Positions 23,088 to 33,400 of a stretch of 64,000 nt of DNA are shown one piece after another (position 1 is the first letter of the stretch; every line of letters begins with the position of its first letter). The notes below the pieces were generated by a model. That model ran no database searches. It worked only from the letters and a program-made list of their open reading frames with translations, and was not told where the DNA came from. The DNA lies in NCBI RefSeq assembly GCF_030867095.1, contig NC_081832.1:62047444-62111443 (forward strand). The letters run 5' to 3'. Source of the stretch: Alligator mississippiensis (Eukaryota; Chordata; Crocodylia; Alligatoridae). A program made the translations under genes and the position numbers.

Positions 23088-26000
23088 GTCTAAGTAAAGT
23101 TTTGCACAGCTTACATGATACTGTACTGAATGTAAAAAAGAAAAAAAGAAAAAAAAACAAGAAAAAAGAAAAAAAAAACAAACCTAAAGGTCAGGGTTAG
23201 GGATCTTACTGAACTGTGAATTTTTTTTGTTTGGGTCCAATTATCTACAGAAGGAGCATTCATACATAATATTATTTTGCTGTTCCTGTAGTTTGCTAGT
23301 AGATAAGTTGGTGGCCATCTTGGAGTCTTTAAATCTTTGTTTTCTCTGCACTTACTGTAGGAAATTTTAATATATTTGGATTTTAGTAAGCTATTAGTAA
23401 AATAGTTTTCAATTTTGAGAATTAAAAAAATATATTTAGCTTGTTGTAGTATACTTCCACCAAACAACCAAAATAAAATTATTTTTATTGTAATGTGTAT
23501 ATATGTAAAGAAGAAAAAAGAGCTACAAATATCTAATTCCTTAGTTGCCACTTTTCCAGTTGATGTATTATTATGCATGTGGTGTTTCCAAGGATCAACA
23601 CAGGCTTAGAAAGAAAAACAAAAAAAATTTATAGACTTTTATATTTTTGTACAGGTATTTCAAAACTAGCTTCTTTAAACTTATGTGACCTTATTCTTGT
23701 TAATTCAGTAGTTTCTATGATTGGAGAATATTAACTCACAGTTCTTATTTGCTCTTCTGATCATAAGTCGGCTTTGTTAGTCAGTGTTAAAGTACAAATT
23801 TAAAAGCTTTATCCCTTGACGAGGAAGTCATTTATGTCAAGGCAAGATCATTCTCTGGTTTCAAGGACCCCTTTCCTCCCCTCTTCTTTCTTTTTATTTA
23901 AAGATGACAAAACACTGTTTACTGAAAATAGAAATACCAAATATTTTAAAATGATATATGTAGCTGCTGGGGGAAAATGCAAAAGTCCATGAAGGTTTTC
24001 TGCCCACTCCCTTTGGGGGCTTGCTCCACTTCATTTACAATTTGTCTAAGTTTCTTTGTACTGTGATTCATTTATGTTATATGTAGGGTTGGGGTTTTTT
24101 GGGGGTTTTTTTTGGGGGGGGTTGGGTTTTTTTAGATCTAAGCTCTTTATTGCATGAAGTCATAAATCTCAAATAGTAGAAGGTAGGAGTGGGAGATGAA
24201 GATGGCAATCCTGCCACATGGGTGTAGTGTGTACACGACACACTGTATCCTGATACTCTGGAAGACTCAAAAGGGGGAAAAAGCCAAAATACCACTACTG
24301 GGCTGTACCATAAAGTTTTTTTCATTCATGATTGAAAAAGGCCCCACAGCTAGTTAATCAAAGCTTTGAAAATCCTCTTAAAGGATTTGCAAGATTTGAG
24401 TGAGGTCTGTTTGTTTTTTGTTAGCCTTGGGAAGAAGTGCAGGTCTCTGCTTCAGAGCAGAGCCTGGTGGCTCATATGCATCCATCCTGGTATTCCAGTT
24501 ATACCAGAGATGCATGTGGCCAACAAAAACTCGACTAAGAATGTTTTGTTCTTTGGAATTTCTGAGGCCATGTCTCTAGTAATGCTGATAGTCCTTTCTG
24601 GAGAATAGCCTTTAAAACATTGTTGAGACCAGGAAGGTGCTAATGCTCTATGAGAACTGTGTGGGCATGGTAATATTTGATTATGATGACACCAGTGTTT
24701 GCAGTTAGGTAAGATTGTATGTGACAGATTTTAAACTGACAAGGTATAAAATATATGCCCCTTTCCACTGCTCAGGTAGACTGAGCAACCATTGCTTTAT
24801 AACGTTTTTTTGTTTGTTTGTTTTTGTCTGAAAACCAGAATATGATTTTGGTCTAGCATTTCAAAAAAGACTTTGAATCTCTTTAGTGGATTCCATACCT
24901 TTTGCATTTCAGTGTTTTCTATGTATTATTTTAAGTTAAAGCTTTTAAATAGTTGAGCTTTTTAATGTTGACACTTTATTTTGTACCTATTTATATATGT
25001 ATCTCTTAGAAAAGCACTTTGTTTAAAAAGATTTTTAAAAAAAAAGAAACTGCATTTTATATGATTCCTGCCACTTGCTGCTAACTCTGGGCTGGTCAGA
25101 ATGCTGCAGCGATACTTGATCTAAATAAAACCTGGCAGTAAAATGTAGAGTAAAGTTAAGACCTGTGTTGGTTTAACTTTTATTATAAAGATGACATAGG
25201 CAAGCTGTGCAGCTTTACATTTTAACCAGGGGACTCTGTGGCATTTAAACAGTCTAGAAATGGTTGTACTTTAATGCCAGTAACAATCTGCTTCCTCTAG
25301 TGTCATTAAAATATATTCATTTAGTGTATACTTATCACAAACAAATCTTATAAGGGTAAAGAAAATGTACATGTTCTGTTTGGGTTCTTTTTTCCTTGTT
25401 TGAAATTGTGGCATGCATTTCTGGATGATCTTTAGAGGAGAACTCGCTAAAGGTTTTCAGTGTTCATACATGGTATGTGGATCTTAATGAAGTCCTGGAT
25501 TTTTTTTTTTTATTTTAATTTTGAGTGTAGGCATTGTGAATATTCACTTTAATCCTGTATCCAAAAACAATTATACAGTTTTTGATTTAATAAATACAAC
25601 AGCTCTTCCTTTTTCTGATTACACTGGATTCTCTAGACCTTATTTCCATATTAAAGCATGCTGTCATGTTGCTCTTGTTAAGATCTTGTCAGTCTGGACT
25701 TAGGTGCCACACTTTTTTGTTTTTTTTAATCTATATGGACTGCTTCTTCTACTGTACCATGTATGATTCTTGTCCTTTCTTATTCCTTCATGACAGATTA
25801 TGATGTGGCTTTATATTGTGCCTTACTTGTACATCTAGAACTAAATGTTTATTTTTCATTCCCTTGAACTGCTTAAGCCCTCTGACCCTTCTGAAAGCAA
25901 ATCAGAACTATGATAACAAGCATGATGAAGGGACTTCAAACGGATCTGATTTCAGCTCCGCTCAATAATCGCTTGGTGTAGAATACCAGTTTTCAGTGGC

Positions 26001-27020
26001 CTTGGGAGATTTGGGGAGGGGAGAGCACTAGGGCTAAAGAGTAGTATTTTTTTACTATGTCCCTTCCTAGCTAGAGACTTTTTTTTTCTCTCTCCCCTCC
26101 CCCTCCCATAAGTTTATGAATCAGTTTTCTGATTTTTTTTTATTGGGGGGGGTCAGGGATAAGAGCAATTATCAAGTCTCCATATAGCTATGGATGGGCT
26201 TAATTCTCCTGTCATATCCATGTAAATAAAGAGTACCAACATTGGCATCGGTGAAGCTACATTGTACTGATGGGAGAATTGGGCCCAGATGTGCTCTGTT
26301 CATCGACCTGAATTTAGAAAACTTTCCACTACAAGAGCAAAATTGTTTCTTGGTAAAACACAGGAAAGTCTTTTTAAGTAATCTAAAAAGATTCAGATAT
26401 TTCTGAAATAGTGCTGTCATTTTGGGTTTCTTTTAAAATTATCTGATGTTTGCCTTGTATTAATAAAATGATGAGTGTATTCACAAAAATGTCAAGAATG
26501 GATGTGCTTTTCTTATCCATAGGGTTTGTTTTTTGAAGCCAATAAGATCTTCACCTACCTACTTTCAAAGGGTTGTATACAAGTTGCCTTCAGAAGAAAA
26601 GATAGCAAATAGTTTTGTTCCTCAAATTTGCTTAATAGTCTTCCTGAAATTCTGTTGAGGCATAGCCCAACTTGCGTATCATGAACTTAGGATCTGTATT
26701 TGGCCGTGACACCTGAATTTCAAGAAAATGCATCTAATCATGATTCTTTGTTTGAAAGTAAAAGGCTTCCCTTGGGTAGCATCTCTTTGTCTGCTTACCA
26801 AATGAAGCCTTGGCTTATCCACAACAGCCTAGTAAAGAGCTAGTTTATTTTGTTTACCCCAGGGATCATGTAAAGTACATTTCAAACAGTTGCTGCTGCA
26901 GTGGCTGATTTCTTCATGTAACTGTGTTAAGGGCATTAGCATGTTGAAAAAACACCACTCTGAAATCTCTCCGTGTGAATTGGGGTGTTTAAATGTTAAC
27001 ATTGCAGAGATGGCACTTTA

Positions 27021-27264
27021 GGCCAGGTACAGACATTACACTTTTATGCATATAAGTGATCAGAAACTGGTCTGTACTCAGAACAGAAGTTCAGCGCATG
27101 CAGATTGGGTTTCACCATTTTTAAATCCAGTCTATTTGTCCCTCTGCTCCCCACCAGAGGGCAAATGTGTGTTCTGTTTGCTATGGATCTAAACTACGCT
27201 GTTTACAGAAAACGGCATAACTTATCAATTCTGCTTAGGGTTTTTAAAATGTCTGTACCTAGCC
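27021..27264. mobile_element. Small MITE in the CREBRF 3'UTR
   Basis: The ends GGCCAGGTACAGACATT and, inward from the right, GGCTAGGTACAGACATT are inverted repeats with one difference over 17 bp. The element is 244 bp. No clear target duplication is visible (left flank CACTTTA, right flank ATCGAG), so the superfamily is unknown. Confidence 0.6.
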
Positions 27265-28361
27265 ATCGAGTATATATATATATATATTTTTTTTTTCCTC
27301 ATAGCATCCAAAAAACCTTCTATATTCTTTTACTGACATTTGATAACATTTTACAACATCCCGTTATTCTCTAATGCTTCTCACAGGGTGAAAAAGTGTG
27401 CACACTGAATTTATACTCCTCAGCTGCTTAAACATTTGTGAACTTCCACAATAGCAAATCCTGATCATGTATTTATTATCTTTCTGTTGAGTAGTGGATC
27501 TAAAAATAAGGCCAGAGCTATTTAAGCCAAATCACAACTTTCTGTTGATCTGGACAAAAATCTTTATCATTCGATTTAAATAGGTTTTACACCACCATAG
27601 CCATATTGTGGCTGCAAGGCATGTTAGTGGAGTTAGGAACATTAGGAGAGTCAATATCTAAAGCCAAGCCAGGATGATTAGAAGCTAGAAGTGTAGGAAT
27701 AACTCTTGGGTTGCATTTTTTTTAACTGACAAATGCATTTCCTTCCTTTTTATTATGCCATCTTTTTTTTTCCCCTCTCCTTAACTTTAAAAAAAACAAA
27801 AAAGCCTAATGGCATATGTGTACCTGCTCCTTTTATACTTTGTGTATACTACTGTGTATTCCACTAACTGCTTTCTTGTTTGAACCACTCTTTCCTCCCT
27901 TTCAGAATGCTTCACCTATGTGTAAGACATCTTGTATTTGTGGTTGAGTGAACTCTAAGGCTGATAGCACATGCGGACCTAGTGAACTGTTTAAAAGGCA
28001 ACATTAAATCATTTTAATTAACAAAACATGGCAACCTGCTCTGCCTATGTTTGGGGTCATGACTATAATGCTGTTCTTGATATTCTGTTGTCAGTTTCCG
28101 ACTGGAGCTCAGAAAAACTTACTGAAAGTCTTGTCTCTGTTAGAATCTGATTTTTTTTTCTTTTTTACTTTGTTAAAAGCATGATCTGTTACAAAGAGTT
28201 ACAATGTTTAATGTTGGTTAATAGTTGTGCAGTTTTTCTTTTTTTTTTCCAAAAAGAGGCACAATTAAAATATATTGACTCTGTTTACTGTCACCCTTGA
28301 TCCCTAGCACTTTTATTCAGATACAGACTCATCAATGTATGCAACATTCTTTGTAATTTAA

Positions 28362-28367
28362 AATAAA
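28362..28367 (+). terminator. CREBRF: Distal CREBRF poly(A) signal
   Basis: AATAAA is followed 25-65 bp later by a strong GT-rich stretch (28393-28431, GTGTTTGTGTTCTTGGTGTG and on). This is the classic layout of a vertebrate cleavage site, placing cleavage near 28385. Confidence 0.8.
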
Positions 28368-28385
28368 AAATTGTGGAGGAAAATA

Positions 28386-30010
28386 TTCTCCAGTGTTTGT
28401 GTTCTTGGTGTGGTGTGGGTGTGTGCTGTCCAAAGCCCACTGTCCAGATGCATGAATTGCTACTATACCTCTAGTGTGCATGGGGTTTCTCTTAGTGTTG
28501 AGCTGATATTGCTGGAAGTGTGAAGCCATCTGTTTTCATTGAGCAGGTAAATTGCAGGCAGCAACAAGGTGATTCCTTGTACTATTCTTTTGGGGAAACC
28601 ACTGCTGACTAGGAAGATAACTTCATCTTTATCTCATACTAGACTCTAGTAAGAGCAGCTTGCTTATAGAGATGCCAGCAGTGATGTTCATAGTTGTCCC
28701 CTAAAACCTGACACATCTCAGGTTACAAGATTTTGGTTTCTGCTCCCTGGTCTAGATCCTGCACAGTTGGGAAAGTGCCTTTGTGCAAGCTGCTAGGAGC
28801 AGTAAAAAAGCAGGTCAGTGGCTACACGCTCTCCTCCTCGATGTTGCAGTGGGGGCTGGGGGAGGACAGTATCAAGCATTCGCCTTTTACTCCTGGAAAA
28901 AAGGAAGGATGCTTCATTCTCTTTAGAGCAACAGTAGGCTTTGCCAACTTCCGTGGCTCAGTCTGGGGCCACTCATTCTTGGTGGACCTAAATCGTGAGA
29001 CTTGTTAACAAATATTGTGATTGGTGGGGGGAGTCCTCCTGTATCTTACTCTCCTGCCTCTCATGCTGTGTGGGACTACTAGTTGAGGTTATGAATTCAG
29101 TGGGGACAGGTGATATTTGCCCCTGCATTCATCTTGCCCATTGTCCCTGTTCCTTCTGCTGGTCAGGAGCCCTTCATCCCCTCTCCCAAGCCTGAGGAAG
29201 CAGTTGGGCATGAGATGGGAGTGCTTAGAGGGGTGAGGAGCTGCCCCTTTTCATAGTGTGACAAAAGATGACGCAACGCCACCATTAGTTTCTGGTTCTT
29301 TTTTGCTGCCCTATGCTGCTATGAGCAAGTGGCTTGGTTGAGGGGAAGGAGGAGATGACTTGCTTCCTGCAGCCATCATGTGTCTGGGTCCATGAAGGCA
29401 GTTTTCCTTAAGTGTTCCTGGGGATAACTTCTTCTGGCATGGTTCAGTACCTGCTGAGGTGTTGGGGCTTAAAGCTTACTTGAGGGAGGAGCTTTTGGGG
29501 CCATATGGCTGATGGCAGGCAAACCTTGGAGGCATCTGACCCCCAAGTGTCCGGGGCTTGGGCCTGCACGTAGGACACCTGCCGAAAATCTTTGGAAACA
29601 TGTTGGTGGGGGCAGAGGATGTTTGCCAATTGTAGGGCCACTTACGGTTCTGTGCTGACTCATGGATTTGGACTTGATTTGGCTTGGACCGTGAAAAATG
29701 TCTTAAAGGCTATCGGGCCTGGGGATGCAGCCCTAAGAGACCAGGGCTGGGCATGCTCCAATCCATGAACGGCGCGTGCTCCCGGCGGTAAGTGCGGAGC
29801 TCCCGCAGGTGCCACTGGCACTGGGTGGGGGTGTGGTGAGCGCCAGCCAGCGGTTGGCAGCACTGGCAGCGGCTGGCGGTGGCGAGCAGCAACTGCCTTT
29901 TTGCAGGGGTGCCCTGTCACCCTTAGGGGTGCACGTGCTCCAATCGCCCCTTCCTTCTGGGCACGGGTGAGTGTTAAAAGCGTCGTATTTTTTCAGCCCA
30001 CGGGCTGTTT
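28386..30010. other. CREBRF-BNIP1 intergenic gap
   Basis: About 1.6 kb between the CREBRF end and the BNIP1 CpG island. GC content rises from about 29660. Splice-donor-like GTAAGT (29788) and GTGAGT (29966), and an acceptor-like TATTTTTTCAG ending at 29996, could belong to an alternative upstream BNIP1 exon. No coding frame is convincing. Confidence 0.5.
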
Positions 30011-30374
30011 CTTTCCAGGTAGACTGTAACAAAACGTCCTTAGTCCATGTGCTGCCAGCGATCGCGCTGGTCGCTTCTGAAGCCCGGGGTGGGATGATTC
30101 TTGCTTTGTCGCTGGAGCGAAGCGGAGTGGAGCAGACAGGCACGAGCCCTGCTCACGGAGGCTCCTTGCAGCCGGGACCCGTCCTGTCCCCTCGTCCCAG
30201 CCCCGGGCTCCTGTCTCGCGGTGCAGCGCACCCGGGCCCGCAGCCTCCCGCTGCTGCCACGTGGGTGGTTCCCTGCCCTGAGGGGGGCACCGGCCGCGGG
30301 AGGCTCCGGCCTCCAGGGGGCGCGCGCGGCGCGGACGTGTCCCGCGCGGCCCTGCCCGGCTTCCGTAACGGGCC

Positions 30375-30385
30375 AACATGGCGGC
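30375..30385 (+). promoter_or_regulatory. BNIP1: YY1-like motif overlapping the BNIP1 start codon
   Basis: AACATGGCGGC fits the AANATGGCGGC consensus of YY1 sites found just downstream of transcription starts. Here the ATG of the motif is the translation start, implying a very short 5'UTR. Confidence 0.6.
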
Positions 30386-30461
30386 GGCCGCGGACGTGCC
30401 GGTGCGGGTCTGTCACCAGGAGATCGTCCGCTTCGACCTGGAGATCAAGGCGGCCGTGCAG
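30378..30461 (+). CDS. BNIP1: BNIP1 exon 1 coding part
   Basis: Encodes 28 residues, MAAAADVPVRVCHQEIVRFD and LEIKAAVQ, followed by donor GTAGCG, in phase 0. It lies within the CpG island. Confidence 0.95.
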
Positions 30462-33400
30462 GTAGCGCCGGGGCCGGGCGGGGGGCTGCGCTGCGTTGCG
30501 CCGGGCCGGGCCGGGCCTGGCGGACTCTGTGCTGTCTTGCAGGACATCCGCGACTGCGCCGGGCCGCTGCCGCTGCTGGCCGAGCTCAACGGCCGCGTCA
30601 AGGACAAGTTCCAGCTCCTGCGGCGCCGCCTGCAGGTGAGGCCGGGCCGGGCCGGGGCCTCCTCGCAGCTAATACAACCACACGTTTCCCCTCCGTTCAA
30701 AGGAGCGAGAGGCCTCGCCCCGTCCAGGTGGAAGCAGGGACGAGCGCCTTCATCGGAGGGAGTTCAAAACCACCCGTGAAATAGGGGCTTGGTGACCAGG
30801 GGCAGGACAAAGCACAGCCTGATGGGGGAAGATAAAGAGAGGGTGGATGGGTAACCCGTGTGGGAGCAGGGAGTCGATAACGAGCTGGGAAGTGAATCGT
30901 CCGCCGCGGCCAGGTTTAGATTTGGGGTGGAGCAGGCATTCAAGAGATGGTGCAAGCGCACCCGATCGCCCCAGCGCGGGCCCGACTCTGGACTGGCAGA
31001 GCGAGGACCCTGCTCCCGACTTCCTCGCAGCTGCGCGACGGGCGCACGTCGAAGGCAGATCGCGAGGTAGCGGAGGCTGACGCCATCGGCACCGCAGTCT
31101 CCACTGAGCAGCAGCCCGTGTCAAGGGAAAGCTCCTCAGCCTGGGAGCAGAGAAGAGAGCTGAGGAAGGAGGAGAGGAGTCTCAGCTTGCAGCTACTCCC
31201 CCACGGGAAGACTTGCAACTTCTGCAGACGGATGTGTGGCTCAAGGATTGGGCTCTTAAGTCTCCTCGAGACCGATCGTTGAGCTGTGGTAGAGGTCATT
31301 CTCCAGTGAAGGGACTGCTGCTGCTGCTGATGATGATGATGACGACCCAGTTCAGCTCAGAGGAAGGAGGCAGTAGGACTCAACTGCCAGCACCACTGTT
31401 TCCCCCCATCTGTGATGGCTTGGGGAGACTATCCTCATCCACAGCCTGCATTTCCACAGGCACAGCCTGCTGTGAATGCTTTCTCCATGCAGCCACTAGG
31501 AAAAACAATGGTGGCAGCTGGGTCCTAGTATCCACCTCACCATGCACCAGGCAGCCTCTGACCCAAACTGGGTCAGTCCACCCTGCAGCCTGAAAAGGTT
31601 GCTGACCCTGGTCTAACGAGCAGTGGAAGGACCAGGCAGACGGCTTCGTGTGGTTCCATCACTGCGTCTTCCGGTTTAGGCGAGAAGGAATTGGTGGTTG
31701 TCCTGCTACTTGGCGACTTTGCACAATCACTTGTTTGGAGGCAGTGGAGTGACTCTCAGCAACGAGAGCCTGTGAAGGGTGCTGTGTAGGGCTACACAAT
31801 ACTGGTGCTTAGGTGGGCAGGCACCTACGTACAGTTCACAAAATAAATCTAGAGATGTAAAATAAGAACCCAGAATGTCAAAAGCATTCTGACCTACTGT
31901 GGTCTTCCTGAGTTCTTTGCAACAGAATAATTTTTTTATACTGTCATTTTCCCATACTCAAGAAACAAGGGAAAGAAAAGAGCTGGCATTTTCTGAGGGA
32001 TGTATTGGGTCTACTGAGGGGGGACCTTGTGTCTGAGAAGGTTAAGAACCGGTGTTGTAGGATAACCTAGATCCAAATGTAAGGATATCAGTAGTTGTCA
32101 GAGAGGTAGTTAACCTTGTTATTACATGAGTTTTTAATTTACTGATGTATCTATGTTCTCTAGGTGAGAAAAAAACATTGATTGTACGTAACACAATGGC
32201 TTATGCTCAGATTTTAATATATTTGCTTTTATGTTAAAGGAGCTTGAACAGATGGCCAGGGAACAAGATAAAGAATCGGAGAAACAAGCTTTACTCCAGG
32301 AAGTTGAGAACCATAAAAAACAAATGCTCAGGTAGGTGAAGTCATGGATGTTATTTATACATTCTTCAAGCAGTCATGCAGTCTTTACCAATGAATATCT
32401 GGATCTTACAGATGAGGTCTTTGAAGCAGAGTGATTTGCCCTAGGTAATACCAGAATCAATGACAGAATCAAGAACAGGACACAGAGCTTCTGACTCCCA
32501 GTCCTATGATCCAACCTTCCAGTTGTCCACTTGAGGAAAAGAAATACATTTTCCTCAAGCGGAATTGCTTTTGAGTACTTATTTCTAATGACAGTCTAAA
32601 CCAGGATGGATTATGAGGACTTGTATCCTTGGTTTGGTGGTTTCAGTGCATGGCATGATGCTCTCTCTTGTCTTGCTCTGTAAAAAAATGCTAAGGAGAT
32701 TAAATGACTAATAGAATGGGATATTGCTCTTCTTAGGAAGAGGCAGAAGTAGTTCATATTGTAAACCGTACATATCAGTTAATTGTCCCTGATAATCATT
32801 CAGTGTGAGGTTGGGCTGCAGTATCTGTGTCCAGTCTTTTCTGCTGCTTTGTGGCTACCTGACTGTCCCTTGAAAATGATTGTCATTTTGCATACTGTCA
32901 CCATCACTCTCAAACTGTATTGTGATTCCAGCAATCAGGCAGCTTGGAGGAAAGCAAATCTAGCCTGCAAAATTGCTATTGACAACTCTGAGAAAGATCA
33001 GCTGTTGCAAGGAGGAGACCCCTTGAGACAAAGGTACTAAATTATTCCTTTTAGTAGTTTGAAAATGTGAGTAACAGCATCTGTATTCTATACATTTTAA
33101 ATATGTTGTATTTTCTTTTTAGTACATTGTAAACTGCTTGGTTCCATTTGGAAAGTGGGCCTTCTGTTAATGTCTTGTGTGTCATTTTTTGTGTAGGTTA
33201 AGCTGTGGTTGGTTCATAATTCTCAGTTAAACTGTATGTTTTCCCACCTTGGGCATATCGGAGATGAGAGTGGGTAGACTACTTTCGAGGTTGGGGTATT
33301 ATTTTTATGTTGGTTCAAATCAAATCTACCATAGACAATTGCACGTTACAGACCGGCTTCTGATAGGAATTTTACACCAAGAACTGGCTACAGAATTTAT

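Larger units (their letters stand above)
22138..28385 (+). other. CREBRF: CREBRF 3'UTR, about 6.2 kb
   Basis: It is AT-rich with no competing gene, and its length is in keeping with the long 3'UTR of mammalian CREBRF. Internal AATAAA hexamers at 22594, 25124, 25589 and 26462 could give shorter transcripts. Pumilio-type TGTANATA motifs occur at 22909, 23496 and 26221. A purine-rich tract lies at 23133-23183 and a T/G-rich tract at 24090-24130. A MITE with inverted ends is embedded at 27021-27264. The 3' end is inferred from the signal at 28362; no transcript evidence is available. Confidence 0.75.
30010..30660 (+). promoter_or_regulatory. BNIP1: BNIP1 CpG-island promoter
   Basis: A GC- and CpG-rich block covering the first two coding exons. 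It contains an E-box CACGTG (30258-30263), a GCGCGCGCGGCGCG stretch near 30320, an ETS-like CTTCCG near 30360, and a YY1-like motif on the start codon. No TATA box is seen, as is usual for housekeeping promoters. The exact transcription start is unknown. Confidence 0.7.

Noticed and set aside
30101-30784. A 227-codon plus-strand open frame over the BNIP1 start
   Set aside because: It is in the wrong frame for BNIP1, crosses both splice sites of the 81-bp intron, and has the Arg/Ala/Gly composition typical of CpG islands.
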